A stretch of 64,000 bases of DNA from Labrys sedimenti (GCF_034424805.1 NZ_JAXOUF010000001.1:744001-808000); one strand, 5' to 3'; positions 35,725-45,372 are shown, counted from the stretch's first letter. A program made the numbers and translations. The notes: generated by a model from the letters alone, not told the origin.

Positions 35725-37095
35725 ATGAAAACTGTAAGCGTATTTTCGTTATTGGCTGCAAGTGCTTCGCTTGTTTTCTTCATGGGCGGAGCGCAGGCTC
35801 AGTCCTTGCAATCGGCCCTTGCCCAAGCCTATGCGGCCAACCCCACCTTGAATGCGCAACGCGCCGGCACGCGGGCCAATGATGAAACTGTCTCGCAGGC
35901 GCTCAGTGGTTACAGGCCGAACGTTTCGGCTTCGGCGAGCATCAGCGCCGAACGGGATTTCACCAAGTCCCTGCAGGGGAGGCGGTCCAACGACACCCGA
36001 TTTCCGCGCGGCGCCGACATCACGGTAACGCAGAATCTGTTTAACGGCTTCCAGACCGCAAATTCAGTGCGTGCTGCCGAATCGGGCGTGCTCAGCCAGC
36101 GCGAGACGTTGCGTGACACTGAGCAGTCGGTACTCCTCAACGCCGTAACGGCGTATATGAATGTGTTGCGCGACGCCGCTCTGCTCAATCTGCAGAAGAA
36201 CAACGTCGAGGTGCTCGAAGAACAGCTCAAGCAGACCAAGGACCGCTTCAATGTGGGCGAAGTGACGCGGACCGACGTCGAGCAGGCCAATTCCAGTCTG
36301 GCGAGCGCACAGTCCCAGCGGGTCGCCGCCGATGCGCAGCTCAAATCGTCGGTCGCCATCTATCGGCAGATCATCGGCTCGCAGCCCAAGAAGCTGCAGC
36401 CGGTCAAGGTGCCACGCTCGCTGCCGAGGAACCAGAACGCCGCAATCCAGGCCGGGCTTGCCAATCATCCCGGTATCACGGCCGCGCTTCATGCCGTCGA
36501 CCAGGCCGCCATGCAGGTGAAAGTCGCCGAGGGCGCACTCTATCCCAGCCTGAACGCCCAGGGCACGATCTCACACAATTATGAGCCATCCGGCGCGAAG
36601 ATGGGCACTTCAGCCGCGATCGGCGCCTTCCTCACCGTGCCGATCTATTCGGGCGGCGGCGACTATTCCAAGATCCGCCAAGCCAAGGAACTGCTCGGCC
36701 AGGCGCGCATCCAGGTCGACGTCAACCGCGAATTGGTACGCTCCAACGTGATTCAAGCCTGGGGCTCCCTGGACGGCGCCCGTGGCGAAATCCAGGCCTT
36801 CCAGGCTGCCGTCAATGCGCAGGGTGTGGCCCTCGCCGGCGTGCGTGAGGAAGCCAAGGTCGGCCAACGCACCACCTTCGACGTGCTGCAGCAGCAGCAA
36901 TTGCTGCTGCAGGCACGGGCCAGCCTGATCCAAGCGCAGCGCGACCAGATCGTGGCCGCCTATACTGTGCTGTCGACAGTCGGCAAGCTCAACGCCGCGG
37001 CGCTCGGCCTCAAGGTTGCCCGCTACGATCCCACCACGCATTATGATCAGGTGCGTGACAAGTGGATCGGCACCGACATTCCGGATGGGCGCTAA
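35725..37095 (+). CDS. tolC: TolC family outer-membrane channel protein
   Basis: The 456-residue protein has a signal peptide (about residues 1-25, ending GGAQA), followed by two long repeated helical halves typical of TolC (SLQSALAQAYAANPTLNAQRAG in the first, the LANHPGITAALHAVDQAAMQVK region in the second). The trimeric channel links inner-membrane exporters to the outside and serves type I secretion and drug efflux. No exporter is encoded next to it, so it is likely shared. It lies between pcm and popZ, an order seen in many Rhizobiales. A hairpin follows the stop. Confidence 0.94.
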   Translation: MKTVSVFSLLAASASLVFFMGGAQAQSLQSALAQAYAANPTLNAQRAGTRANDETVSQALSGYRPNVSASASISAERDFTKSLQGRRSNDTRFPRGADITVTQNLFNGFQTANSVRAAESGVLSQRETLRDTEQSVLLNAVTAYMNVLRDAALLNLQKNNVEVLEEQLKQTKDRFNVGEVTRTDVEQANSSLASAQSQRVAADAQLKSSVAIYRQIIGSQPKKLQPVKVPRSLPRNQNAAIQAGLANHPGITAALHAVDQAAMQVKVAEGALYPSLNAQGTISHNYEPSGAKMGTSAAIGAFLTVPIYSGGGDYSKIRQAKELLGQARIQVDVNRELVRSNVIQAWGSLDGARGEIQAFQAAVNAQGVALAGVREEAKVGQRTTFDVLQQQQLLLQARASLIQAQRDQIVAAYTVLSTVGKLNAAALGLKVARYDPTTHYDQVRDKWIGTDIPDGR

Positions 37096-37124
37096 GCGGC
37101 GCCTGCCCACAGGAAGATGACGGC

Positions 37125-37166
37125 AACGCCCTCCGTATCCTTGCGATCGGAGGGCGTTCTTGCTTG
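37125..37166 (+). terminator. Probable terminator of tolC
   Basis: AACGCCCTCCG (37125-37135) and CGGAGGGCGTT (37148-37158) form a perfect 11-bp stem with a 12-base loop, followed by the moderately T-rich CTTGCTTG. Confidence 0.65.
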
Positions 37167-37323
37167 AAGTGCCACCATGCCGTTTCGCGCTTGGATGGAC
37201 TCGTCGAGAGCCGCCAGGACAGCTCGAAACGAGGAACCGGCGCAAAGCGCGATTCGAAGACATTGCACTTTGCTCCAGCGCGCCATCGGGGCACGGCGCG
37301 CTCGATGTGGAAGGAGTCGCCCG

Positions 37324-37761
37324 ATGTCGTCACCTACGCGGGCAGATCCGCCTCGTACCCTCAAGGAACCCTCGATGGACGAGATTCTAACTTCCATTCG
37401 CCGCATCATCTCCGACGATCCGCCGGCAAAACCAGGACGCCGTTCCGCTGCCGAGACTTCTTCGCTCGCGGACCTGCCAAGTGCGGCCGCCCTCCCTCGG
37501 GAAGAAGCGGCTTCGCCTTCCATCCCAGCCGGCCTGGAGCGGGGTGCCGGCGGCCTGCTCTCGGCGGAGCCTCAATCCGAGGCGGCGTCCGCCTTCGCCT
37601 CCCTCAATCACACGGTATTTTCCAAGAACGCGCGCACGATCGAAGATGTCGTACAGGAGATGCTGAGGCCCATGATGCAGACCTGGCTCGACGCCCATCT
37701 GCCGTCTCTGGTCGAGCGCTTGGTGCGCCAGGAAATCGAACGCATATCCGGGCGATCGTGA
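37324..37761 (+). CDS. popZ: Pole-organising protein PopZ (DUF2497)
   Basis: The 145-residue protein has the bipartite PopZ architecture: an N-terminal interaction helix EPSMDEILTSIRRIISDD, a middle part rich in Pro, Ala and Glu/Asp, and a C-terminal oligomerisation region TIEDVVQEMLRPMMQTWLD...LVERLVRQEIERI. PopZ forms condensates at cell poles that anchor the chromosome origin and signalling proteins in alphaproteobacteria. It is slightly shorter than the 177-residue Caulobacter protein, because of the shorter linker. AAGGAG lies seven bases before the ATG at 37324; longer frames upstream lack similarity. Confidence 0.9.
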   Translation: MSSPTRADPPRTLKEPSMDEILTSIRRIISDDPPAKPGRRSAAETSSLADLPSAAALPREEAASPSIPAGLERGAGGLLSAEPQSEAASAFASLNHTVFSKNARTIEDVVQEMLRPMMQTWLDAHLPSLVERLVRQEIERISGRS

Positions 37762-37875
37762 CGGGCTGAGGCTCTCTGTCACAAACCGTCAGGCATTTTG
37801 ATTTCTCACCTCATTCACGAAGCCCTAAATCCCTCGCGTCTAGAGTTCGTCTCGAATCGATGAAGGGTAGGGCGT

Positions 37876-39702
37876 ATGTGCGGCATTGTCGGTATTCTGG
37901 GTAAGGAAGCGGTTGCGTTGCCTCTGGTGGACGCCCTGCGGCGCTTGGAGTATCGCGGCTATGATTCCGCCGGCATCGCCACGCTCGAAGATGGAGCCAT
38001 CACACGCCGTCGGGCCGAAGGCAAGCTGCGCAATCTCGAAAGCAAGCTTGATCGCGATCCGCTCGCCGGCATGATCGGCATCGGGCATACGCGGTGGGCA
38101 ACCCATGGCAGGCCGACCGAGGAAAACGCTCACCCGCACGCCACGGCCCGAGTCGCAGTGGTCCACAACGGCATCATCGAGAATTTCCGCGAGTTGCGCG
38201 AAGAACTGAGCGCAGAAGGCGCGCGCTTTCGGAGCGAGACCGACACCGAAGTCGTGGCCCATCTCGTCAATCGCGAGCTCGATCGCGGCCTGCCGCCGAT
38301 CGAGGCGGTGCATGCCAGCCTCAAGCGCCTGCGCGGCGCCTTCTCGCTGGGTTTTCTCTTTGCTGGCCAGGACGACCTCCTCATCGGCGCGCGTTTAGGC
38401 TCTCCGCTGGCGATCGGCTATGGCGAAGGCGAGATGTTCCTCGGCTCGGACGCCATCGCGCTGGCTCCCTTCACCAACACCATCGCCTATCTCGAAGACG
38501 GCGACAGCGTCGCCTTGACGCGCGGCTCGGCGACCATCTTCGATGCCTCCTTCAAGCGTGTTCACCGTCCGATCCAGAAATCGCAGGCCTCCGCCACTAT
38601 CGTCGACAAGGGCAACCACCGGCATTTCATGGCCAAGGAAATCCATGAACAGCCGGAAGTGGTTTCCCATACGCTGACCTCCTTCATCGACATGGTCGGC
38701 GAGACGATCCGACTGCCCGAGAATCTGCCTTTCGATTGGGCGGCACTCCACCGCGTCACCATATCGGCCTGCGGCACGGCATCCTTCGCCGGCATGATCG
38801 CCAAATACTGGTTCGAGCGTTACGCGCGTCTGCCGGTCGAAGTCGATATCGCTTCCGAGTTCCGCTACCGCGAAGCCCCCCTCGACAGGGGCGGCCTATC
38901 GATCTTCGTGTCCCAATCGGGCGAGACGGCCGATACGCTCGCGGCCTTGCGCTATTGCAAGGAACAAGGCCAGCATACGCTTGCCGTCGTCAACGTGCCG
39001 ACCTCGACCATCGCCCGCGAGGCTTCGGTGATGGTGCGCACCTTGGCTGGCCCGGAGATCGGGGTCGCGTCCACCAAGGCCTTCACCTGCCAGCTCGCAG
39101 CTTTGGCGGGCCTCGCCATCGGCGCCGGCAAGGCGCGCGGTGTGTTGTCTGCCGAGGAAGAGAGCGAACTCGTGCACGCCTTGATCGAGGCGCCACGCCT
39201 GATGGCCGAGGCGCTGCGCCTCGAACACGAGATCGAAACGTTTTCCAGAGACCTCGCCAAGGCCAAGGACGTACTCTATCTCGGCCGCGGCACCAGCTTT
39301 CCTCTCTCCTTGGAAGGTGCACTGAAACTCAAGGAAATCAGCTACATACATGCAGAGGGTTATGCCGCGGGCGAACTCAAGCATGGCCCGATCGCCCTGA
39401 TCGACGAGACCATGCCGGTGGTGGTGATCGCGCCGTTCGACACGATCTTCGAAAAGACCGTCTCGAACATGCAGGAAGTTGCCGCACGTGGCGGCCGCAT
39501 CATCCTGATGACCGACGAGGCCGGGGCGGCAGCTGCCGCGATGACGACCCTGAAGACGATCATCCTGCCTTCGATGCCCACGATTCTGACGCCTCTGGTC
39601 TATTCCATTCCGATCCAGCTTCTCGCCTATCACACCGCTGTGATCATCGGCACCGACGTCGACCAGCCGCGTAATCTGGCCAAGAGCGTCACCGTCGAGT
39701 AG
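37876..39702 (+). CDS. glmS: Glutamine--fructose-6-phosphate aminotransferase (isomerizing)
   Basis: The 608-residue enzyme makes glucosamine-6-phosphate, the first committed step of UDP-GlcNAc, peptidoglycan and lipid A synthesis. The N-terminal glutaminase starts MCGIVGILG with the nucleophile Cys2; the two SIS domains bind fructose-6-phosphate (SACGTASFAGMIAKYW, SQSGETADTLAALR), and the C-terminus ends RNLAKSVTVE as in all GlmS. No glmS ribozyme is expected in this phylum and none is seen. It is followed 85 bases later by a DUF502 gene. Confidence 0.98.
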   Translation: MCGIVGILGKEAVALPLVDALRRLEYRGYDSAGIATLEDGAITRRRAEGKLRNLESKLDRDPLAGMIGIGHTRWATHGRPTEENAHPHATARVAVVHNGIIENFRELREELSAEGARFRSETDTEVVAHLVNRELDRGLPPIEAVHASLKRLRGAFSLGFLFAGQDDLLIGARLGSPLAIGYGEGEMFLGSDAIALAPFTNTIAYLEDGDSVALTRGSATIFDASFKRVHRPIQKSQASATIVDKGNHRHFMAKEIHEQPEVVSHTLTSFIDMVGETIRLPENLPFDWAALHRVTISACGTASFAGMIAKYWFERYARLPVEVDIASEFRYREAPLDRGGLSIFVSQSGETADTLAALRYCKEQGQHTLAVVNVPTSTIAREASVMVRTLAGPEIGVASTKAFTCQLAALAGLAIGAGKARGVLSAEEESELVHALIEAPRLMAEALRLEHEIETFSRDLAKAKDVLYLGRGTSFPLSLEGALKLKEISYIHAEGYAAGELKHGPIALIDETMPVVVIAPFDTIFEKTVSNMQEVAARGGRIILMTDEAGAAAAAMTTLKTIILPSMPTILTPLVYSIPIQLLAYHTAVIIGTDVDQPRNLAKSVTVE

Positions 39703-39786
39703 GAATACTCGCGGGCGTCGCCCGATTGGACCGGTTGCACAAATTTGCATCGACAGGCGGTGACAAGGGCGTGCTAGAAGCGTGAC

Positions 39787-40491
39787 ATGGTACGAGATAC
39801 GCCTCCCCATACGGTGACACCTGCCGGTCCGCCTCAACGGGTCAGCAGATTTGGCGGTTTGCACAGCTACTTTCTCACCGGCCTTGTGGTCACCGGGCCG
39901 GTCGCGATCACGCTCTACCTGATCTGGACTTTCATTCAGTGGGTCGACGGCTGGGTCAAGCCATTCATTCCTGAGCGTTACCTGCCCGAGACCTATCTCC
40001 CTTTTCAGATCCCGGGTTTCGGCCTGGTCGTGGCGATCACCGGCCTTACCCTGATCGGCTTCTTCACCGCCAATCTGGTGGGTCGTACCCTGGTGCGCCT
40101 CGGCGAGAAGCTGCTCGACCGCACGCCGGTGGTGCGCGGCATCTACAAGGCTCTCAAGCAGGTGTTCTCGACCATCTTCTCGCAATCCGGAACCTCGTTC
40201 CGGAAAGTAGGGCTGGTCGAGTTCCCTCAGGGTGCCTGGTCAATCGTCTTCATCTCCGCCGAACCGAGCCCGGTGGTGGAGAAGAGGCTTCCCGGCGGCA
40301 ATGGCGAAGCCTGGGTTTCGGTCTTCATGCCCTGCGCGCCCAACCCGACGACAGGATTCTTCTTCTTGCTGCCGAAGGCAAAGGTGATCGAATTGCCCAT
40401 CAGCGTCGAGCAAGCCACCAAGCTGGTGATATCAGCCGGCTTGATCCAACCCGAGACGTTGACCGTCTCCGAAGAATTGCGGCCGAGCTGA
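39787..40491 (+). CDS. DUF502 family membrane protein
   Basis: The 234-residue protein has two membrane segments (about 30-52 and 73-97) followed by a soluble domain with VRGIYKALKQVFSTIFSQ, VEFPQGAWSIVFISAE and the C-terminal PNPTTGFFFLLPKAKVIEL. This pattern defines DUF502, conserved membrane proteins found next to glmS or recG in Rhizobiales. The function is not known. It ends 19 bases before the stop of the convergent methyltransferase gene. Confidence 0.88.
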   Translation: MVRDTPPHTVTPAGPPQRVSRFGGLHSYFLTGLVVTGPVAITLYLIWTFIQWVDGWVKPFIPERYLPETYLPFQIPGFGLVVAITGLTLIGFFTANLVGRTLVRLGEKLLDRTPVVRGIYKALKQVFSTIFSQSGTSFRKVGLVEFPQGAWSIVFISAEPSPVVEKRLPGGNGEAWVSVFMPCAPNPTTGFFFLLPKAKVIELPISVEQATKLVISAGLIQPETLTVSEELRPS

Positions 40492-40510
40492 GCTTGCTGA
40501 CACGCCTGCT

Positions 40511-42106
40511 TCAGGGCTCGATCAGGGCATTGTTCCAGGCCGTGTCGAGCATGGCCGCAAGGTGCTCCTGGGCGCAGGCTGCAATATCGGCTTCGTCGCT
40601 GACACGCTGACCGTTGCGTTGGAAATGGAGGGCATCTCCGGCCGCCTTTGCCTTGAGGTAATCGAGCAACTGCCCGCGGGTCAGCGAGCCGTCCATCACA
40701 GGCAGGACATGCTGCGCCACCACGCCGAGATCGAAATTCTCGTGGCGCGGGTTCACCGTGCGCGTGCGGCCGCTGGCGGCATCCTTGCGCGCGAGCGCGG
40801 TCGCCTTGGGACGATCCTCGTTGGCCGCGCCAAGCGTGACCGGCGCGGTGGACGCAATCGCCAGGCCAGAGAGAACCCCCTGGAGCAAAGCGCCCCGAAT
40901 CTCGCTTCTTTCCAGCTGCGTGAGCTTTTTCCCGTCGGCGGCCTCGATGTCGGCGATCAATTGCCGATAATTCGCGGTCGCCGGACGCCTTTGTGCGATC
41001 AATTGATAGGCCTTGCGAACCACCTCCGCCCGCGTGCGGATCTGCCGGCCGTTTCGGTTTTCGAAACAGTAGGGCATCTCCGGCTCACTTGAGGAAACCT
41101 GGCTGATATCGGCGATGAGATGCAGATCCTCGATCCGCTCCGCATCGATATTGCGCTTGGTGGCCGCAGCGCGGGCAGGGGGGATCAGCAACGTCTGGCG
41201 GAAGGTGCGCCCGGTCAGGACATCGATGTAGTTTTCGGTCTCGAGCAGCGTGTTACCACCCAGCATTCTCAGGGCCTTGGCTGCCTCCGCGCCGAAATTC
41301 TCGGGTACCATCATGTGAACATCGCTCTCGCCGAGATAAGCGAGCTGATGCTGTCCGGCCGCATACATGAAGTCGTGGAACGAGCACGGCGTGTTTTCGA
41401 GTTCCAGGAACTCATGCGCGAGATAATCGTCCGATACCTTCTGCAGTTGGGCAACGCCTTCCTTGACTGCGGCACCATAGGGTCCGGGCGGAGCATGTTC
41501 GGCCAGGAAACTCATGAACTCCCGTGCCTTGGCGATACGCTCGCGCTGATTGCTGGCCTTCCCGACATGCGCCATCAGGGCATCGCGCAGGACCTGCTTG
41601 GGCCGCCAGCCCGGCAATACGTTGAAGCTCACATAGGCGATGCCCTGGAATTCCAGATATTTCGAACAGATTTCAAGAATGGCGTGGCGCACGGATTCGG
41701 GAACCCAGGAGTAGACGCCATGGCAGAGGATGAAATCGAAGCGATGGCCGGGATCCTCGAAGAATGTGATGTCCTGCTGGCGCAATTCGATATTGGTCAG
41801 GCCGATCGCGTCGATCCGCCTGCGCCCGTCGGCGATCTGGATGCCGGAAAGATCGATCCCGAGAAAGCGCCCCTCGGGATAGGCGGCGGCAAGCGGAATG
41901 AGATTGCCGCCGCTGGCACAGCCGATCTCGAGCACGCGCATCTTGTCGAGCGACGGCATCTCGAGGCCGAACAGCCTGGCTGTGGCGGCGAGCCTTGCCG
42001 GATGGGTCTGCGGGAAGGCATGGGAAACATAGGGTATCTCGTCATAGCTCGCCTGGTTCCTGGCTTGGGCTTCGGCAAAACCGCCTGGGCAAGCTCCGGT
42101 GATCAT
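40511..42106 (-). CDS. SAM-dependent methyltransferase with methyltransferase-regulatory domain
   Basis: The 531-residue protein has an N-terminal class I methyltransferase domain (SAM loop VLEIGCASGGNLIPLA near residue 58, then GIDLSGIQI, and LCHGVYSWVPESVR) and, after about residue 230, a long C-terminal part that matches the methyltransferase regulatory domain family (YDEIPYVSHAFPQTHPARL at the start is also characteristic). Such proteins occur beside surface-polysaccharide or O-antigen genes in some bacteria, but here the gene stands alone between DUF502 and recG, a place usually not occupied by it. The substrate is unknown. Confidence 0.85.
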   Translation of the reverse strand: MITGACPGGFAEAQARNQASYDEIPYVSHAFPQTHPARLAATARLFGLEMPSLDKMRVLEIGCASGGNLIPLAAAYPEGRFLGIDLSGIQIADGRRRIDAIGLTNIELRQQDITFFEDPGHRFDFILCHGVYSWVPESVRHAILEICSKYLEFQGIAYVSFNVLPGWRPKQVLRDALMAHVGKASNQRERIAKAREFMSFLAEHAPPGPYGAAVKEGVAQLQKVSDDYLAHEFLELENTPCSFHDFMYAAGQHQLAYLGESDVHMMVPENFGAEAAKALRMLGGNTLLETENYIDVLTGRTFRQTLLIPPARAAATKRNIDAERIEDLHLIADISQVSSSEPEMPYCFENRNGRQIRTRAEVVRKAYQLIAQRRPATANYRQLIADIEAADGKKLTQLERSEIRGALLQGVLSGLAIASTAPVTLGAANEDRPKATALARKDAASGRTRTVNPRHENFDLGVVAQHVLPVMDGSLTRGQLLDYLKAKAAGDALHFQRNGQRVSDEADIAACAQEHLAAMLDTAWNNALIEP

Positions 42107-42168
42107 TATTATATCCTCTGCCTGCGAACTGAAATGTCTCTGCAGATTACACCGTCACTTCCCTTACG

Positions 42169-44265
42169 CTATCCCGATCGTAGCAGACGCACGGCTTCAT
42201 CCCGCTCGAACAGATAGAGCAAGGTCCGCAGGGCGACGCCGCGCGGCGAGACCAGTTCCGGATCGCGCGCCAGCACCAGCCTGGCATCGTCATTGGCGGG
42301 AGCCAGCAGATGGCGATGGCTGTCGAGATCGGCCACCCGGAAGCCGGGCATGCCGGATTGGCGCGTGCCGAGCACGTCGCCTTCGCCTCTCAGTTTCAGA
42401 TCCTCCTCGGCGATGCGGAAGCCATCCTCCGTCTCGCGCATGATCTCGAGCCGCTTGCGGGAAATTTCCCCAAGCGGGCCCTTGTAGAGCAGCAGGCAGG
42501 TCGATTTGTCCGAACCGCGCCCGATGCGCCCGCGGAGCTGATGGAGCTGGGCGAGGCCGAAACGCTCGGCATGCTCCACCACCATCACCGTCGCCTCCGG
42601 CACATTGACGCCGACCTCGATCACGGTGGTCGACACCAGGACACGCAGGTCGCCCGCCACGAACCGGGCCATCACCTCGTCCTTGGCCGCACCCTTCATC
42701 TGGCCATGCAGCAGGCCGACCTTGTCGCCGAAGAGCGAGACGAGATGAGCATAGCGATCCTCGGCGGCTGCGACATCGAGGGTCTCGGATTCCGCGATGA
42801 GAGGGCAGACCCAATAAGCCCGTGCGCCGGTCTGCAGCAGGCGCCCCAACCCGTTCACCACCTCGTCGAGCCGTTCCAGCGAGATCAAGCGCGTGTCGAC
42901 CGGCTTGCGCCCGGCTGGCTTTTCGCGGAGCTGGGAGGAGTCCATGTCGCCGAAATAGGTCAGCACCAGGCTGCGCGGAATGGGCGTGGCCGTCATCACC
43001 AGCACGTCGATACCGGCATTCTTGCGGCTCAGGGCCAGGCGCTGATGAACGCCGAAGCGATGCTGCTCATCGACAATGGCAAGGCCGAGATCGCGAAACT
43101 CGACATCCTCCTGGAACAGGGCATGGGTGCCGACCACGATGTCGATGCTGCCATCCTTCAGCGCGGACTGCATGCGCGTACGTTCGCGGGCCTTGTCACG
43201 CCCGGTGATCAGGCCGACGCGCAAGCCGGCGGCTTCGGCCAGCGGCTGGATGGTAGCCAGGTGCTGGCGGGCGAGGATTTCCGTCGGTGCCATCAACGCC
43301 GCCTGCCGGCCGCCTTCCACCATGGTCGCCATGGCAAGCAGGGCCACCACCGTCTTGCCCGAGCCGACATCACCCTGCAGCAGCCGCAGCATCCGGGTCG
43401 GCGCCGCCATGTCGGCCCGGATGTCGGCCAATGCCATAACCTGGCTCGCCGTGAGCTTGAAGGGCAGGGCGGCCTCGATCCGGGCTGAGATCACCCCCGT
43501 TCCGGTGACGGCAAGGCCGGGCAGGGCCTTGTTGTGGGCGCGCACCATGGCGAGGGCGAGCTGCGAAGCCAGGAGCTCGTCGTAAGCGAGCCTCAGTCGG
43601 GGCGCCGAGTCCGGCGCAACGACCTGCGGTGTCTCCGGCGAATGCAGAGCAGCGAGGGCCTCGCGGAAGCCTGGCCAGCGCTGAGCCTTGAGCCAGGCAG
43701 GATCCTGCCACTCGGTGAGCTCGGCAGTGCGGGCGAGCGCTTCCTGCGCCGCCTTCTGGATCTGGCGCGGATAGAGCCCTTCCGTCAGCGGATAGACCGG
43801 CTCGACCAGGGGCAGCGATTTGAGCCCTTCCTCATCGACGATGCGGTCGGGGTGCACCATCTGGCGCATGCCGTCGAACAGTTCGATCTTGCCGCTCAGC
43901 CAGCGCTTCTCGCCGACCGGCAGGGCATGCTCGATCCAGCTCGTCTGTGCGGCAAAGAAGACGAGGGTGAGATCACCCGTATCGTCATGGACATAAACGC
44001 GATAGGGGCCCTTGCCACCACTGGGCCGATGGCGCTCCACCACGACTTCGACCATTACCAATTCGCCGATCGGCGCATCCGCCAATTTGGGGCGGCGGCG
44101 GCGATCGAGCACGTTGGCCGGCAGGTGGAACAGGGCATCGACGACCCGCGCTCCAACCGGCTCCGCGCCTCCCAGAAGGCGGGTGAGCAGCTTCACCAGC
44201 TTCGGCCCGATCCCTGGCAGGGATGAGACGGAAGCGAACAGGGGGGTCAGAATCGCCGGACGCAT
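42169..44265 (-). CDS. recG: ATP-dependent DNA helicase RecG
   Basis: The 698-residue helicase has the wedge (OB-fold) domain in the N-terminal third, then a superfamily 2 helicase core: Walker A LLQGDVGSGKTVVALL, the DEQH box IVDEQHRFGVHQR, motif III VMTATPIPRS, and motif VI QLRGRIGRGSDKS. It reverses stalled forks and migrates Holliday junctions. The ATG at 44265 gives MRPAILTPLFASVSSLPG, the family N-terminus; a 15-residue extension upstream lacks support. mfd, a related helicase, is encoded 1.1 kb away on the other strand. Confidence 0.97.
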   Translation of the reverse strand: MRPAILTPLFASVSSLPGIGPKLVKLLTRLLGGAEPVGARVVDALFHLPANVLDRRRRPKLADAPIGELVMVEVVVERHRPSGGKGPYRVYVHDDTGDLTLVFFAAQTSWIEHALPVGEKRWLSGKIELFDGMRQMVHPDRIVDEEGLKSLPLVEPVYPLTEGLYPRQIQKAAQEALARTAELTEWQDPAWLKAQRWPGFREALAALHSPETPQVVAPDSAPRLRLAYDELLASQLALAMVRAHNKALPGLAVTGTGVISARIEAALPFKLTASQVMALADIRADMAAPTRMLRLLQGDVGSGKTVVALLAMATMVEGGRQAALMAPTEILARQHLATIQPLAEAAGLRVGLITGRDKARERTRMQSALKDGSIDIVVGTHALFQEDVEFRDLGLAIVDEQHRFGVHQRLALSRKNAGIDVLVMTATPIPRSLVLTYFGDMDSSQLREKPAGRKPVDTRLISLERLDEVVNGLGRLLQTGARAYWVCPLIAESETLDVAAAEDRYAHLVSLFGDKVGLLHGQMKGAAKDEVMARFVAGDLRVLVSTTVIEVGVNVPEATVMVVEHAERFGLAQLHQLRGRIGRGSDKSTCLLLYKGPLGEISRKRLEIMRETEDGFRIAEEDLKLRGEGDVLGTRQSGMPGFRVADLDSHRHLLAPANDDARLVLARDPELVSPRGVALRTLLYLFERDEAVRLLRSG

Positions 44266-44597
44266 GAAAGCCTCGCCGGCTCTTTTGACCGGGCAGGCGG
44301 CAAGAGGCAAGTTTCAGAGGAAGGAAACCGGTCGCATTGCCTCGAAAGAGAACAGGTGGCGGCACCGTGCAATCCTGTGTTTTGGTTTGCTTGAGCGCTC
44401 TGCATTTCCCCCTCATCCCCCTGCCGGGGCCTTCTCCCGCAAGGGGAGAAGGAACTGGATTGAGATAGAGCGCGCAGCGGAATGGCTCTCAAATTGTCAC
44501 CGCCCACCAGATTAATCCCCTTCTCCCCTTGCGGGAGTAGATCCCGGCAGGGGGATGAGGCAAGGCAAGGCAAGAAAAACAAAATGGATTGTCGTAC
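44266..44597. other. Spacer between recG and the DUF488 gene, holding an inverted repeat
   Basis: These 332 bases contain no supported gene. Positions 44411-44560 hold the inverted pair described in the next entry. The promoter of recG must lie in the part next to 44265. Confidence 0.6.
44411..44560. repeat. Inverted pair of a 42-base palindromic element
   Basis: The copies 44411-44452 and 44519-44560 are inverted relative to each other and differ at only a few bases in the middle. Each begins CCTCATCCCCCTGCCGGG and contains its own hairpin CTTCTCCC...GGGGAGAAGG. I recall elements of this kind in many rhizobial and other genomes. A shorter relative occurs near 25735. Confidence 0.85.
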
Positions 44598-44951
44598 TTA
44601 GACCCGCATGCGCTCCAGTATTCCTCTGATTACCAGCGCATGGGTATGCTCGACATCCCTGGCTGCATAGATCAGGGTGGCGACCTTGTCCCCGATTAGG
44701 CGGCGGAGCGCGACAACAGCCTCTTTGTTGTGGGCGAGCTCACTTTCGTAGCGGGCCTGAAATTCCTGCCATTTCGCCGGGTCGTGGCCGAACCATTGCC
44801 GCAGGGCAGGGCTGGGGGCAACATCCTTGGCCCAGACGTCGATATGCGCCTCCGGCTTGGACAGGCCCCGGGGCCACAGGCGATCGACCAGGATGCGCAG
44901 GCCGTCAGAGGAAGCGGGTGGATCATAAGCGCGTTTCAATCCGATCGGCAT
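44598..44951 (-). CDS. DUF488 family protein (YeaO-like)
   Basis: The 117-residue cytoplasmic protein shows the DUF488 hallmarks: KRAYDPP, ILVDRLWPRGLSK, WAKDVAPSPALRQWFGHDP, and LIYAARDVEHTHALV near the C-terminus. The family is widespread and unexplained, although some members are induced by stress. The ATG at 44951 has GGGAG ahead; a GTG one codon earlier is less likely. It diverges from sdhE, with about 120 bases between the two starts. Confidence 0.9.
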   Translation of the reverse strand: MPIGLKRAYDPPASSDGLRILVDRLWPRGLSKPEAHIDVWAKDVAPSPALRQWFGHDPAKWQEFQARYESELAHNKEAVVALRRLIGDKVATLIYAARDVEHTHALVIRGILERMRV

Positions 44952-45075
44952 CACGGCTCCCAGTCACCCCGCAGCCCGCGCCCAGGGAATTTGACCGCAC
45001 GGATGATATTTCGGTCATCCATGGTTTCCACAACGCTTCTTACTCTCTATACAGCGAGCCAACAGGATCGAGAAC

Positions 45076-45372
45076 ATGTCCGGAACGATACGCACTTCTG
45101 AGGAACTTGACCCGCGTCGCAGACGGATCGTCTACCGGGCCTGGCATCGCGGTTTTCGCGAGATGGACCTCATCATGGGCAGTTTCTGCGATGCCGTCAT
45201 CGTCGAGCTGTCCGAGGAAGAAGTCGCCGACTTCGAGACTCTCATCGATGCCCCCGATCACGAACTCTACGCCTGGATCAGGAACGAAGAGCCGGTACCA
45301 GGCGAATTCGATACGCCCGTGTTCAGGCGGCTGCGCGATTACCATTTTACCATGAAGCCGATGTTTGCATGA
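45076..45372 (+). CDS. sdhE: FAD assembly factor SdhE (succinate dehydrogenase assembly factor 2)
   Basis: The 98-residue helical protein carries the family signature WHRGFREMDLIMGSF (RGxxE-type motif), then DFETLIDAPDHELYAWI. SdhE promotes covalent attachment of FAD to the flavoprotein subunits of succinate dehydrogenase and fumarate reductase. Its stop overlaps the mfd start (ATGA), so the two are translationally coupled, an order shared by many Rhizobiales and of no obvious functional logic. Confidence 0.93.
   Translation: MSGTIRTSEELDPRRRRIVYRAWHRGFREMDLIMGSFCDAVIVELSEEEVADFETLIDAPDHELYAWIRNEEPVPGEFDTPVFRRLRDYHFTMKPMFA

Noticed and set aside
37762..37875. Possible glmS ribozyme or sRNA target upstream of glmS
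   Set aside because: The glmS ribozyme is restricted mainly to Firmicutes, and the 114 bases show no matching core.
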